Positions 1 through 8,966 of a stretch of 64,000 nt of DNA are shown in pieces. A program made the translations under genes and the position numbers. The stretch is taken from the NCBI RefSeq assembly GCF_001439915.1, contig NZ_LMBW01000006.1, positions 110,698-174,697 on the forward strand, written 5' to 3'. How positions within the stretch are numbered: position 1 is the first letter of the stretch; every line of letters begins with the position of its first letter. The DNA comes from Fredinandcohnia humi (GTDB lineage: Bacteria > Bacillota > Bacilli > Bacillales > Bacillaceae_L). The notes below the pieces were generated by a model. It was not told where the DNA came from and did no database searches. It saw nothing but the letters and a program-made list of their open reading frames with translations.

Positions 1-208
1 TCGTTCCCGATTGCAAAGAGAAAAATCAAAAAGGGTAACGCAAGCGATTGAATCGTTCCCGTTTGCAAATAAAAATCATAAAAAGAGTAACGCAAGGGTT
101 CGAATCGTTCCCGTTTGCACTGAAAATCCATAAAAAGGGTAACGCAAACCCCCGAATCGTTCCCATTCGTAAAAGAAAAAGTTTGAAAATGGTAACGTCT
201 CAAACAGC
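1..208. repeat. 52-bp tandem repeat, four units (last one degenerate)
   Basis: Three nearly identical 52-bp units start at 1, 53 and 105, and a fourth diverged unit starts at 157. Each unit opens with TCGTTCCCG and contains GGTAACGCAA about 30 bases later. CGTTCCC and GGTAACG can pair with a single mismatch, so each unit carries a weak dyad. The array reaches the window edge, so its true length is unknown. The ORF that can be drawn through it looks like an artefact of the 52-bp period. Confidence 0.85.
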
Positions 209-212
209 TATC

Positions 213-1118
213 TTAGTCTTTCTCTTTTTCCTCCCCAGGATAAATATAATACGATGCCTTCCCCATTTTAATGAGCTGAAAATTCTTAAAAAGAATTTGA
301 CGTATTCTTTTTTTTGATATAACCCCACACCACTCCATAACCCCATTCACAGTAACTTTCCTGTCTGGAAACAGCGAACTAAACTCCCTCACACTTCGTA
401 AAACCGCAGATTCCTTATGTTCCAATTCCCCGCATCTTGGACAAATAAGATAGTTTTGATTCACAACTTCCATAAACGTACAACCACACTTACCAATAAT
501 CCCCTTCTTCAACTCTCCGTAATTATAAGCAGGCAACCGCGAATATGGATTTTTCATAATATGCAATGAAGCCAATTTTTCCGCTAAACGCAAATGGCCC
601 TGAGAAAACTCAGAATCCGCAATCGATTCTAAATTTTTTATGAACCGACCAAGTTGCGCATGAAATACAAAAGGTGCTTTAACTGGAGCCTCATATAGAT
701 AAAACTCAGGATTGATGAATATAACTTGAGATTCGACTGTAATATTAAATCTCAGCTCATGGAGAAGTTGTCGAAATAGTGATTCACTGCGGGTTATTTG
801 GTTGAGCGGGTTTTTGATTTCTTTTCCAGTAATCATGTGCAAACAGTCATTTTTGAAGAAATAATCACCTTCGTTATTTTTAATTTCAAAGATGTTTATT
901 TTCTTTTGTGTCATGAGTAAGGAATCGATTTGGAATAAGGTGTTATTCACTTTAAGGAGAAGGTTGTTTAAAATGAGGCATTCATTTGGAAGACCTTCAA
1001 GCAGTTCGTCAAATTGTTTTTCACCAAGCCAGCCCTTTTTAAGGTAAGCAAAATTGTTTTCATCTTCTATCTCTAGCTTCTTGCGGATCCGTAAAAACCG
1101 GAATATATCCAGCTCCAT
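213..1118 (-). CDS. NERD-domain (nuclease-related) protein
   Basis: This is a 301-residue protein. Residues about 28-80 fit the NERD (nuclease-related) domain: a GE pair at 32-33, an FQIDSLL stretch with an aspartate at 65, and an FEIKN motif at 78-82, as expected of a PD-(D/E)xK-like fold. The C-terminal third has two cysteine pairs (C211/C213 and C226/C229) that look like a zinc ribbon, followed by a basic helical segment. NERD proteins are thought to act on nucleic acids, but no substrate is known for this one. It stands alone and is transcribed away from yrrI. Assignment to the family is good; the role is unknown. Confidence 0.75.
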   Translation of the reverse strand: MELDIFRFLRIRKKLEIEDENNFAYLKKGWLGEKQFDELLEGLPNECLILNNLLLKVNNTLFQIDSLLMTQKKINIFEIKNNEGDYFFKNDCLHMITGKEIKNPLNQITRSESLFRQLLHELRFNITVESQVIFINPEFYLYEAPVKAPFVFHAQLGRFIKNLESIADSEFSQGHLRLAEKLASLHIMKNPYSRLPAYNYGELKKGIIGKCGCTFMEVVNQNYLICPRCGELEHKESAVLRSVREFSSLFPDRKVTVNGVMEWCGVISKKRIRQILFKNFQLIKMGKASYYIYPGEEKEKD

Positions 1119-1268
1119 ATTTTCACCGCGTGTTTAATAACCAATCAATCACATCCTTTCGGCATTATTTTACAAAATAATCAATCTTAACACAGTATTT
1201 TTTATCACACTTACATCCTGTATAAAACCACTCAAATTCCAAAAACTACTAAGCAAGGAGTGAAACAG

Positions 1269-2339
1269 ATGAACGAAAATAGAGTCAAATGGATTTTTAG
1301 GTTATCGTTTTTATTACTGGCATTTTTGACAATCTTTATTTTTTTAAAATTGGCTCCAATCTGGCTCCCAATTGCATTACTCGTAAAGACATTTTTTATT
1401 CCTTTTATCATTTCTGTTTTTATTGCCTATTTGCTTCATCCTATTATCGAAAAACTCAGTAATCGCGGGTTACCAAAATCACTTGCAATATTACTTATAT
1501 ATTTACTTTTTTTCGGGGGAATTGGAATTGCAATATACAAAGGAATTCCATTGATTCTTGCGCAGCTTAAGGACCTTGCTGAAAGCTTTCCAGAATTCAG
1601 CAAAACCTATAGGGGCTGGTTAACAGAAATCGAAAATGGAACTTCACAGCTTCCAGCGTTTGTTCACGGACAACTTGATGATTTGCTTAATTCAGCCGAA
1701 ATGTATGTTGATTATCTGCTCTCAAAGACCATTCATTTTTTCAAGGGGCTGCTTAATTCAATCTTTATCATTGCGATTATTCCATTTATCGTTTTTTATA
1801 TGTTAAAGGATCACGATCAAATGATTAAGGCTCTTTGGTATATCACACCTCGCAGACTTAGAAAAGCGGGTCAGCTTTTTTTTCAAGATGTAGATGAATC
1901 ACTTGGGAATTATATAAGAGGACAGCTCATCGTTTGTCTGCTTGTTGGCACGACAGCGGCTGTGGCATTCATGTTATCAGGAATGAAATATCCATTACTC
2001 TTTGGAAGCATTGTCGGCATAACGAATGTCATCCCATACTTTGGACCGGTAATTGGTGCCATTCCTGCTGCTATTATTGCCGCAACTATTTCGATGAAGA
2101 TGCTAGTCATTGTTGTCGTTGTTGTATTCGGTCTTCAGTTTATCGAAGGAAATTTGCTTTCACCAATTATTGTTGGAAAAAGCCTGCGCCTGCATCCAGT
2201 CATCATTATTGCTGCACTTTTAGTAGGCGGAGAAGTTGGCGGGGTTGTGGGGCTCATTATTGCTGTACCGGTTGTAGCCATTTTAAAGGTGTTTATCGTA
2301 CACGCGAAGCAGCATTTTACCGTTATTCGAAAGGAATAG
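1269..2339 (+). CDS. yrrI: AI-2E family transporter (YrrI-like membrane permease)
   Basis: This is a 356-residue polytopic membrane protein of the AI-2E/PerM family. It has paired hydrophobic segments at the N terminus, a soluble middle region, and a hydrophobic C-terminal half with the family's glycine- and proline-rich stretch (NVIPYFGPVIGAIPA). The reading frame opens at a GTG at 1260, but that codon overlaps the Shine-Dalgarno AAGGAG (1255-1260). The ATG at 1269 lies 8 bases downstream and is the likely start. Members export small molecules or ions; the substrate here cannot be read from sequence. Its position just upstream of alaS matches B. subtilis yrrI. Confidence 0.85.
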   Translation: MNENRVKWIFRLSFLLLAFLTIFIFLKLAPIWLPIALLVKTFFIPFIISVFIAYLLHPIIEKLSNRGLPKSLAILLIYLLFFGGIGIAIYKGIPLILAQLKDLAESFPEFSKTYRGWLTEIENGTSQLPAFVHGQLDDLLNSAEMYVDYLLSKTIHFFKGLLNSIFIIAIIPFIVFYMLKDHDQMIKALWYITPRRLRKAGQLFFQDVDESLGNYIRGQLIVCLLVGTTAAVAFMLSGMKYPLLFGSIVGITNVIPYFGPVIGAIPAAIIAATISMKMLVIVVVVVFGLQFIEGNLLSPIIVGKSLRLHPVIIIAALLVGGEVGGVVGLIIAVPVVAILKVFIVHAKQHFTVIRKE

Positions 2340-2347
2340 CGCTAGCG

Positions 2348-2376
2348 TTGACAAACATTTTTGACTTGAATATAAT
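2348..2376 (+). promoter_or_regulatory. Sigma-A promoter of the alaS leader
   Basis: A perfect consensus housekeeping promoter: TTGACA at 2348-2353, a 17-base spacer, and TATAAT at 2371-2376. It lies just after the yrrI stop and just before the T-box leader, so it drives alaS and probably the genes behind it. Confidence 0.85.
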
Positions 2377-2563
2377 TGATTGAAATGATGTTTTAACAAA
2401 TGAAAACTATGAAGGAACCAGTATGTTACAGTACCATCAAATCAGAGAAGGATTTCCATGGCTGAGAGGAATTCGGATGAAGGGTAACAGAACCGCTACT
2501 CCTGAGTGTAGGAAAACCTACCGGTGAATACCGTTATCAATATACGAAGGTGATGGATGCGTC

Positions 2564-2700
2564 TTAACATTATTCAGTGTGGTTTAAACCTCACTGAATA
2601 ATGTTAAAGCCTCCGGCGGATGCCTCAGATTTTTTAAATGAAAATTTTCGAGCTTACTCGAAAAAAATCTGGGCGCAAATTCGCCAAGGCGCATTTGATT
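2564..2700 (+). repeat. Family 1 hairpin element, copy a (inside the alaS leader)
   Basis: The element has four parts: a hairpin with ATTCAG/CTGAAT arms, the core GCCTCCGGCGGATGCC, a hairpin of AGATTTTTT with TCGAG/CTCGA arms and AAAAAATCT, and the end hairpin around CGCCAAGGCGCATTTGATT. TGCGTC occurs directly on both sides (2558-2563 and 2701-2706), as expected of a target duplication. If the element is removed the flanks rejoin as GGATGCGTCC, which can form a small stem-loop. Confidence 0.85.
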
Positions 2701-2730
2701 TGCGTCCATAATCAGGGTGGTACCGCGAGC

Positions 2731-2770
2731 ATACTCTCGTCCCTGTTTTTAGGGATTAGAGTATTTTTTT
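2731..2770 (+). terminator. T-box-controlled intrinsic terminator
   Basis: ATACTCTCGTCCCT pairs with AGGGATTAGAGTAT and is followed by a run of T residues. Its left arm lies directly behind the T-box sequence, so the antiterminator and terminator are mutually exclusive. Confidence 0.85.
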
Positions 2771-2772
2771 TA

Positions 2773-2875
2773 TGTCTAGCTTCAGGCGCCATCGGCTCTA
2801 GGGTCTAGCCAATCGCTTCGGAAGGTTGGGGTTGTCTTATGCTTGTCGCCGATAGGCAGGCGCCCTGCGCTTTTC
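2773..2875 (-). repeat. Family 2 element, copy A (reverse orientation)
   Basis: It begins TGTCTAGCTTCAGGCGCC and ends GGCGCCCTGCGCTTTTC, which is the reverse of the other copies. It lies between the T-box terminator and the alaS ribosome binding site, so it forms part of the alaS 5' untranslated region. Confidence 0.8.
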
Positions 2876-2907
2876 TATATGTCTAAAATGATAGTGGAGG
2901 TTATGAA

Positions 2908-5541
2908 ATGAAACAGTTAACATCAGCTCAAGTACGACAAATGTTTTTAGAATTTTTCCAATCAAAGGGGCATGCTGTTGAACCAAGTGCTTCCTTAGTA
3001 CCGCATGAAGACCCGTCTTTATTGTGGATTAATAGTGGTGTTGCTACTTTGAAAAAATACTTCGATGGACGTGTTATTCCTGAGAACCCGAGGATTTGTA
3101 ATGCACAGAAGTCCATCCGGACAAATGATATTGAAAATGTAGGAAAAACAGCAAGACACCACACATTCTTTGAAATGCTTGGAAACTTCTCAATTGGTGA
3201 TTATTTCAAGGAAGAAGCGATTGAATGGGCATGGGAATTCTTAACAAGTAAGGATTGGATTGGGTTCGATCAAGAGAAGCTTTCTGTCACAATCCATCCA
3301 GAAGACGAAGAGGCATTTGAACTTTGGAATAAAAAAGTTGGCATTCCTGTGGAACGCATCATTCGTTTAGAAGGAAACTTCTGGGATATTGGTGAAGGTC
3401 CTAGTGGCCCAAACACAGAAATCTTCTTTGACCGTGGGGAAGAGTTCGGAAATGATCCGAATGACCCTGAACTATATCCAGGTGGTGAAAATGAACGTTA
3501 TTTAGAAATCTGGAACCTTGTGTTTTCACAATTTAACCATAATCCAGATGGTACATATACTCCGCTACCTAAGAAAAATATTGATACTGGTATGGGGCTT
3601 GAAAGAATGTGCTCTGTCATTCAAAATGTGCCAACTAATTTTGACACTGACCTTTTCATGCCAATTATCGAGGCAACTGAGTCCATTTCCGGTGAAAAAT
3701 ATAGACAAGAAAAAGAAAAAGATGAAGCATTTAAGGTTATTGCCGACCACATCCGTACAGTTACATTTGCGGTAGGAGATGGAGCACTGCCATCAAATGA
3801 AGGTAGAGGCTATGTCCTCCGAAGATTATTAAGACGTGCTGTACGTTACGCAAAACAAATTTCAATTAATCGTCCATTTATGTATGAGCTTGTTCCGGTT
3901 GTGGGCGAGATCATGGTTGATTTTTATCCTGAAGTGAAAGAAAAAACAGAATTTATCCAAAAAGTGGTGAAAACAGAAGAGGAACGCTTCCATGAAACAT
4001 TACATGATGGACTAGCTATTTTATCAACTGTTATTCAAAAGGAAAAAGCAAAAGGCAGCGACACTATTTCAGGTGAAGATGTTTTCCGTTTATACGATAC
4101 GTATGGTTTCCCTGTAGAACTTACAGAGGAATATGCGGAAGAAGAAGGCATGAAGGTAGATCACGATGGATTTGAACGCGAAATGGAAAACCAACGCGAA
4201 AGAGCTAGATCTGCTCGTCAGGATGTGGATTCCATGCAAGTCCAAAGTGGTGTTCTTGGTGAAATAAAAGTAGAAAGTAACTTTGTTGGATATGATGTAC
4301 TTGAGGCACAATCAACCGTTCTTGTAATCGTAAAAGATGGAGAAATCGTTGAGCAGGCAAATGAAGGTGAAGAAATTCAGCTAATTTTAGACGAAACACC
4401 ATTCTATGCTGAGAGCGGTGGACAAATTGCGGATGAAGGTACAATTGAAAATAAAAAGACAAAGCTGATTGTGAAGGATGTTCAAAAAGCACCTAATGGT
4501 CAAAACCTTCACCGAGTTGTCATTGAAACAGGAAGTTTAACTAAAGGTGACCAACTCCATGCAAAAGTTGACCAAGATAATCGCAGTGCGGTAATTAAAA
4601 ACCATACAGCGACACATCTTTTACATCAGGCTTTAAAAGATGTCCTTGGAGTTCATGTAAACCAAGCGGGTTCACTCGTAACGTCAAGCCGGTTACGTTT
4701 TGACTTCTCACATTTTGGACAAATCAAGCAAGAAGAGCTTGAGCAAATTGAATCCATTGTCAATGAAAAAATTTGGGGCAGTATTCCTGTTCAAATCGAT
4801 TATAAATCCCTAACTGAAGCAAAAGCGATGGGGGCAATGGCCTTATTTGGTGAAAAATATGGGAATATTGTTCGAGTTGTTCAAGTGGGCGACTATAGTT
4901 TAGAACTTTGTGGCGGATGCCATGTACCGAATACTTCAACAATCGGGTTATTCAAGATTGTCTCTGAATCAGGTATTGGGGCAGGAACACGCCGTATCGA
5001 AGCTGTAACAGGTAGGGCAGCATACCATGTCATCAATGACCAAGTGAAGATGCTCCAGGAAGCTGCTAATCTTTTAAAAATAAAGCCAACTGAAGTTTCA
5101 AGCAGAATTGAAGCATTACAGCATGAAATTCGCAACTTACATCGTGAAAATGAATCACTTTCAGCGAAACTTGGCAATATTGAAGCAGGCAGCCTTATTG
5201 ATAAAGCGAAAGAAATTAACGGTGCAACTGTTTTATTTAGTAAAGTTAATGCTCAAGATATGAATAATCTTCGTGCAATGGTGGATGATTTAAAACAAAA
5301 GCTTGGTTCTGCAGTCATTGTTTTAGGTTCTGTGAATGAAGATAAAGTAAACTTAACGGCAGGAGTAACAAAGGACTTGATTGAGAAAGGCTTCCATGCT
5401 GGAAAACTGCTTAAGGAAGTTGCAACACGATGTGGTGGCGGTGGCGGTGGTCGCCCAGATATGGCCCAAGCAGGCGGTAAAAATCCAGACCAGCTTGAAT
5501 CTGCCTTGCAATATGTAGAAGAATGGGTAAAAAGTATCTAA
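2908..5541 (+). CDS. alaS: Alanine--tRNA ligase (AlaRS)
   Basis: This 877-residue enzyme attaches alanine to tRNA-Ala in the cytoplasm and edits mischarged serine or glycine. The class II catalytic domain fills the N-terminal half (GNFSIGDYF and GMGLERM regions). The editing domain shows the zinc-binding HTATH (H566, H570) and CGGCH (C668, H672) motifs. The C-terminal domain contains the glycine-rich run near residues 846-851. Length is normal for the family. The start has a good ribosome site (GGAGG). Expression is controlled by the upstream alanine T-box. It leads the conserved alaS-ireB-ruvX-yrzB-mltG order. Confidence 0.98.
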   Translation: MKQLTSAQVRQMFLEFFQSKGHAVEPSASLVPHEDPSLLWINSGVATLKKYFDGRVIPENPRICNAQKSIRTNDIENVGKTARHHTFFEMLGNFSIGDYFKEEAIEWAWEFLTSKDWIGFDQEKLSVTIHPEDEEAFELWNKKVGIPVERIIRLEGNFWDIGEGPSGPNTEIFFDRGEEFGNDPNDPELYPGGENERYLEIWNLVFSQFNHNPDGTYTPLPKKNIDTGMGLERMCSVIQNVPTNFDTDLFMPIIEATESISGEKYRQEKEKDEAFKVIADHIRTVTFAVGDGALPSNEGRGYVLRRLLRRAVRYAKQISINRPFMYELVPVVGEIMVDFYPEVKEKTEFIQKVVKTEEERFHETLHDGLAILSTVIQKEKAKGSDTISGEDVFRLYDTYGFPVELTEEYAEEEGMKVDHDGFEREMENQRERARSARQDVDSMQVQSGVLGEIKVESNFVGYDVLEAQSTVLVIVKDGEIVEQANEGEEIQLILDETPFYAESGGQIADEGTIENKKTKLIVKDVQKAPNGQNLHRVVIETGSLTKGDQLHAKVDQDNRSAVIKNHTATHLLHQALKDVLGVHVNQAGSLVTSSRLRFDFSHFGQIKQEELEQIESIVNEKIWGSIPVQIDYKSLTEAKAMGAMALFGEKYGNIVRVVQVGDYSLELCGGCHVPNTSTIGLFKIVSESGIGAGTRRIEAVTGRAAYHVINDQVKMLQEAANLLKIKPTEVSSRIEALQHEIRNLHRENESLSAKLGNIEAGSLIDKAKEINGATVLFSKVNAQDMNNLRAMVDDLKQKLGSAVIVLGSVNEDKVNLTAGVTKDLIEKGFHAGKLLKEVATRCGGGGGGRPDMAQAGGKNPDQLESALQYVEEWVKSI

Positions 5542-5689
5542 AAAACAGTGAATTTGTGTCATCTTAAGGTTAAGGATGATGCAAATTGTCACTTCTTGTT
5601 TCTATTTAGTTGTGATTAGTGTACAATGAATGGTAAGATTTACATGCACGGATGCTGGACATCAGAATCTAAAGAGTGAGGTGCAGAAC

Positions 5690-5956
5690 TTGAGCTCATT
5701 TGATAAAACAATGAAATTCAACTTTCCAGAGGAACCAGTTGAAACAAATGTAAATGAGGTATTATACAATGTTTATGATGCTCTTCAAGAAAAAGGGTAT
5801 AATCCAATCAATCAAATTGTAGGATATTTATTATCAGGAGACCCTGCATATATTCCGCGTCATAATGATGCAAGGAATATTATCCGAAAGCTTGAACGAG
5901 ATGAAATTATTGAGGAGCTTGTGAAATCTTATTTAAAGATCCATCGTGAGGGGTAA
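5690..5956 (+). CDS. yrzL: IreB family regulatory phosphoprotein (YrzL)
   Basis: This is an 88-residue protein of the IreB/DUF965 family. In Enterococcus, IreB is a substrate of the IreK Ser/Thr kinase and regulates cephalosporin resistance; its role in Bacillus is not established. The frame is open from 5630, but the TTG at 5690 follows GAGGTG by 6 bases and yields the family N terminus ([10 protein letters not shown]), so it was chosen. The internal sequence [18 protein letters not shown] is characteristic. The gene sits between alaS and ruvX, as in other Bacillaceae. Confidence 0.9.
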   Translation: MSSFDKTMKFNFPEEPVETNVNEVLYNVYDALQEKGYNPINQIVGYLLSGDPAYIPRHNDARNIIRKLERDEIIEELVKSYLKIHREG

Positions 5957-5961
5957 AATGA

Positions 5962-6378
5962 ATGAGAATTCTCGGGTTAGACGTCGGTTCAAAAACAGTC
6001 GGTGTCGCCGTCAGTGATGAAATGGGCTGGACTGCTCAAGGCATTGAAACCATTAAGATTAATGAAGAACGTCAGCAGTTTGGTTTGGATCGACTTGGTG
6101 AGATTATCAAGGAATATGAGGTAGACTCTGCCGTAATCGGTTTGCCTAAAAATATGAATGGAACGATTGGACCACGTGGCGAGGCTAGTCAGCATTTTGC
6201 TAATATGGTTAAGGAGAAATTCGGCTTGCCCGTTGTTTTATGGGACGAGCGTCTCTCAACAGTTGCAGCCGAACGAGTCTTAATATCTGCAGATGTAAGT
6301 CGAAAAAAGCGAAAGCAAGTAATCGATAAAATGGCAGCAGTCATGATTCTCCAAGGGTATCTAGATAGTAAAAATTAA
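5962..6378 (+). CDS. ruvX: Putative pre-16S rRNA nuclease / Holliday junction resolvase-like RuvX (YqgF/YrrK)
   Basis: This 138-residue protein has an RNase H-like fold. The N terminus carries the metal-binding motif [12 protein letters not shown] with its first aspartate, and WDERLST and [13 protein letters not shown] are further family signatures. E. coli YqgF processes the 5' end of 16S rRNA, and a role as a Holliday junction resolvase has also been proposed. It starts 5 bases after yrzL and ends where the next coding region opens, so the genes are co-transcribed. Confidence 0.93.
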   Translation: MRILGLDVGSKTVGVAVSDEMGWTAQGIETIKINEERQQFGLDRLGEIIKEYEVDSAVIGLPKNMNGTIGPRGEASQHFANMVKEKFGLPVVLWDERLSTVAAERVLISADVSRKKRKQVIDKMAAVMILQGYLDSKN

Positions 6379-6392
6379 TGAGGTGGATGTAC

Positions 6393-6680
6393 ATGGAACA
6401 TGGTGAAAAGCAAATAACAGTAGTTGATGAACAAGGAAATGAAATTCTTTGTGAAGTATTATTTACATTCGAATCAGAGGAATTTGGAAAGTCTTATGTC
6501 CTTTATTATCCAGTAAGTGATGACAATGAGGATGAAGAAGATATCGAAATTCACGCATCAAGCTATAGCCCATCTGAGGACGGAGAAGATGGAGAACTTC
6601 AACCAATAGAAACAGAAGAAGAATGGGACCTTGTTGAAGAAATGTTGAATACATTCCTTGATGAAGAAGGAGAAGAATAA
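6393..6680 (+). CDS. yrzB: DUF1292 family protein YrzB
   Basis: This 95-residue, very acidic protein (DUF1292) has an unknown function and is found beside ruvX throughout Firmicutes. The frame opens at an ATG at 6378 that overlaps the ruvX stop. The ATG at 6393 is preceded at 6 bases by AGGTGG and gives the family start MEHGEKQI, so it was chosen. The C terminus is rich in Glu and Asp. A hairpin terminator follows directly. Confidence 0.9.
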   Translation: MEHGEKQITVVDEQGNEILCEVLFTFESEEFGKSYVLYYPVSDDNEDEEDIEIHASSYSPSEDGEDGELQPIETEEEWDLVEEMLNTFLDEEGEE

Positions 6681-6705
6681 AAACAGCCTTGTGCTGTTTT
6701 TTTCT
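6681..6705 (+). terminator. Terminator after yrzB
   Basis: AACAGC and GCTGTT form a short stem followed by a run of seven or more T residues. It closes the alaS-yrzB transcription unit. Confidence 0.75.
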
Positions 6706-6804
6706 TTTTCCACAGAAATCCCCCCCCTAAAAGCCCCGAAACTCCTTATAAACAACGAGATATTTTAGAAAAAACTACAAAATTCTAGTGAATTCTTCCT
6801 AAAA

Positions 6805-6836
6805 TTGACGAATTAGATAAAAAAATGTAGTATAAT
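6805..6836 (+). promoter_or_regulatory. Candidate promoter of mltG
   Basis: TATAAT is at 6831-6836 and TTGACG at 6805-6810. The 20-base spacer is longer than normal, so the -35 box may be another, weaker sequence. The position between the yrzB terminator and mltG supports a promoter here. Confidence 0.4.
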
Positions 6837-6865
6837 AATTCGAGTGAGGGGAGGATTTACGATAT

Positions 6866-7999
6866 ATGTCAGATAACGAATCGAAAAAAATTTTATATAA
6901 AAAGAATCTGCAAGCACGGCATAAAGAAGCCAAAGTGATCCGTAAAATAGTGTTTATCGTATTTATCATCATACTATTAGCTTTATCTGGAATAATCGGC
7001 GGAGGCTATTTATATATAAAATCAGCACTTGAGCCAATTGACACTAAAAATAAGGAACCAATCGAGGTTACAATTCCAATTGGTTCATCAACATCAGCAA
7101 TTGCCCGAATTCTTGAGGAAAATAATATTGTTAAAAATGCAAAGGTATTCCGGTACTACACAAAGTTTAAAAATGAATCTGGTTTTCAAGCTGGAGAATA
7201 TACATTTAATCAATCCATGAACTTTGATGAAATCATTGAAAATTTGAAGTCTGGAATACTAATGGGTGAACCTGTTTTTAAACTTATGATTCCTGAAGGT
7301 AAACAGCTTGATGAAATTGCTACGATAATTGCTGAACAAACAGGATATACCCATGAGGAAGTCATAAATAAAATGGACGACCCTACGTATGTTAGCGATT
7401 TAATCAGCAGATACCCGGGCATTTTAACAGAAGAAATATTAAATAAGGATATTAAACATCCACTTGAAGGATATCTATTCCCTGCTACCTATCCGTTTTA
7501 TGAAAAAAAGCCAACAATTGAATCTATTGTTGAAACAATGCTAGAGCAAACGGAAAAAGTCCTAGTAAAATATACAGAGCTTATGGAAGGAAATAAGTAT
7601 ATCGATTCAACTCATAAACTATTAACCATGGCTTCGTTAATAGAGGAAGAGGCGACAGCGCAAACAGATCGTGAGACCATTTCCAGCGTGTTTTACAATC
7701 GTTTAGATGCTGATATGCCACTCCAAACAGATCCAACAGTTCTTTATGCATTAGGAGAACATAAAAAGCGAGTACTATACGAACATCTTGAAGTGAATTC
7801 ACCATATAACACGTATAAAATAAAAGGTTTAACACCAGGTCCGATTGCAAATAGCGGGGAATCATCGTTATCAGCAGCACTTAATCCTGCCCAAACCGAT
7901 TATTTCTACTTCCTTGCAGCATCAAGTGGAGAAGTGTTCTACTCGAAAACATTGGAAGAACATAATGCCAAAAAAGCACAGTATATAATGAATCAATAA
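6866..7999 (+). CDS. mltG: Endolytic murein transglycosylase MltG (YceG-like, YrrL)
   Basis: This 377-residue protein has one N-terminal membrane anchor (about residues 27-50) and an extracellular YceG domain. It cleaves nascent glycan strands and sets their length. The catalytic glutamate is expected in ASLIEEEA (E260 by analogy with E. coli E218). DPTVLYALG and GLTPGPIANSG are further signatures. The start follows GGGGAGGA. The gene is separated from yrzB by a terminator and from trmR by a family 1 element plus a terminator, so it is probably a single-gene unit. Confidence 0.95.
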   Translation: MSDNESKKILYKKNLQARHKEAKVIRKIVFIVFIIILLALSGIIGGGYLYIKSALEPIDTKNKEPIEVTIPIGSSTSAIARILEENNIVKNAKVFRYYTKFKNESGFQAGEYTFNQSMNFDEIIENLKSGILMGEPVFKLMIPEGKQLDEIATIIAEQTGYTHEEVINKMDDPTYVSDLISRYPGILTEEILNKDIKHPLEGYLFPATYPFYEKKPTIESIVETMLEQTEKVLVKYTELMEGNKYIDSTHKLLTMASLIEEEATAQTDRETISSVFYNRLDADMPLQTDPTVLYALGEHKKRVLYEHLEVNSPYNTYKIKGLTPGPIANSGESSLSAALNPAQTDYFYFLAASSGEVFYSKTLEEHNAKKAQYIMNQ

Positions 8000-8002
8000 G
8001 AG

Positions 8003-8185
8003 TAACTTTATTTAGCAATGGCTGAATAAAGTTACAGCCTCCGGCGGATGCCACAGATTTTTTGGGGGAATTTTTCGAGCGGTTTAGATCGAAGACTAAA
8101 GACGCCACATCCTGTGGCAACGTCTTCATGACCCACATCGTGTGGGCCTAAAAATCTGGGCGCAAATACGCCATAGGTATTTGAT
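8003..8185 (+). repeat. Family 1 hairpin element, copy b (expanded loop)
   Basis: It starts TAACTTTATTTAG three bases after the mltG stop and ends near GTATTTGAT. The third hairpin is enlarged by an inserted module containing GCCACATCCTGTGGC and CCCACATCGTGTGGG, which also occurs in copy g and, in part, in families 2 and 3. Confidence 0.85.
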
Positions 8186-8191
8186 CTTTCC

Positions 8192-8218
8192 AGGGAACCC
8201 AATATGGTGTTCCCTTTT
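8192..8218 (+). terminator. Terminator downstream of mltG
   Basis: AGGGAACCC and TGGTGTTCCCT pair imperfectly and are followed by TTTTCC. It lies beyond the family 1 element, which therefore sits between the mltG stop codon and its terminator. Confidence 0.65.
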
Positions 8219-8315
8219 CCTTTGTGGTAAAATAAATTGTGTGAAAATAGTATCTTACAAAAATAAATGACTATGTTTTTAACCAATACCACCATATTGA
8301 AATGGAGGTTTTTTC

Positions 8316-8966
8316 TTGTTATCAAGTAAAATAAACCATTATTTAGAAGGTCTGCTCCCAAAAAGAGATGAAATCATTGAGGAAATGGAACATTATGCAA
8401 AGGAAAACAATGTACCAATCATGGAGCTGGTCGGCATTGAAACAATGCTTCAAATACTGCGGATATCCCAGCCCATTCGTATTCTTGAAATTGGAACCGC
8501 GATTGGCTATTCTGCGATTCGCATGGCTCAGGCACTTCCTGGAACAAAAATTGTAACTCTTGAGAGGGACGAAGAACGATATAAAAAAGCCCTCGAAAAC
8601 ATTGAACGAACTGGGACAGGCTCACAAATCAAAGTGATTTTAGGTGATGCCCTTGAGGTTGGCGATGAAGTAAAGAAACATGGTGAATTTGATTATATTT
8701 TCATTGATGCGGCAAAAGGTCAATATCGACATTTTTTTGACATCTATGAAAAATGCCTTTCAAAGGATGGCTTAATTGTAACTGATAATGTACTATTTAA
8801 AGGGCTTGTGGCTGAGGAAGAAATCGAGAATAAAAGAATCCGAAATCTCGTTACAAAAATTAAAGCGTATAACGAATGGCTCATCAAGCACCCAGATTAC
8901 CAAACCACCATCTTACCAGTTGGGGATGGGGTTGCATTAAGTAAAAGAAGAGGTGTTAAGGAATGA
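8316..8966 (+). CDS. trmR: tRNA 5-hydroxyuridine methyltransferase TrmR (YrrM)
   Basis: This is a 216-residue class I SAM-dependent O-methyltransferase. ILEIGTAIGYSAIRMA is the SAM-binding loop, VTLERDEERY follows, and DYIFIDAAKGQY is the metal and substrate region. In B. subtilis TrmR methylates 5-hydroxyuridine at tRNA position 34 to 5-methoxyuridine. It starts with TTG, 7 bases after GGAGG. Its last codon overlaps the first of trhP1 (ATGA type), and the two following genes make the hydroxyuridine it uses. Confidence 0.92.
   Translation: MLSSKINHYLEGLLPKRDEIIEEMEHYAKENNVPIMELVGIETMLQILRISQPIRILEIGTAIGYSAIRMAQALPGTKIVTLERDEERYKKALENIERTGTGSQIKVILGDALEVGDEVKKHGEFDYIFIDAAKGQYRHFFDIYEKCLSKDGLIVTDNVLFKGLVAEEEIENKRIRNLVTKIKAYNEWLIKHPDYQTTILPVGDGVALSKRRGVKE

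Larger units (their letters stand above)
2384..2770 (+). promoter_or_regulatory. T-box riboswitch (alanine) of alaS
   Basis: This is a tRNA-sensing leader. The conserved T-box sequence AGGGTGGTACCGCG is at 2714-2727 and a terminator stem follows at 2731-2770. An AGTA bulge motif lies near the start and a likely specifier triplet GCT (alanine) is at 2495-2497 in the context ACCGCTACTC. Uncharged tRNA-Ala would pair with both sites and favour the antiterminator, allowing alaS transcription. The leader is longer than usual because a family 1 repeat (2564-2700) interrupts it between Stem I and the T-box. The transcript start is estimated from the promoter. Confidence 0.88.

Noticed and set aside
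90-112. GGTTCGAATCG resembling a tRNA T-arm
   Set aside because: It arises at the junction of tandem units; no acceptor or anticodon arms can be built around it.
1-208. CRISPR array for the 52-bp repeats
   Set aside because: Units follow each other with no unique spacers and there are no cas genes; it is a simple tandem repeat.
48-317. 89-codon ORF across the tandem repeat at the left edge
   Set aside because: It follows the 52-bp repeat, lacks a ribosome site and overlaps the end of the NERD gene on the other strand.
1934-2383. 149-codon plus-strand ORF overlapping yrrI
   Set aside because: Shadow frame rich in Cys, His and Ser inside a clear membrane protein gene; no ribosome site.
8003-8185. 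Family 1 copy b as an ordinary terminator of mltG
   Set aside because: No T run follows its hairpins, and a separate terminator with TTTT lies just beyond at 8192-8218.
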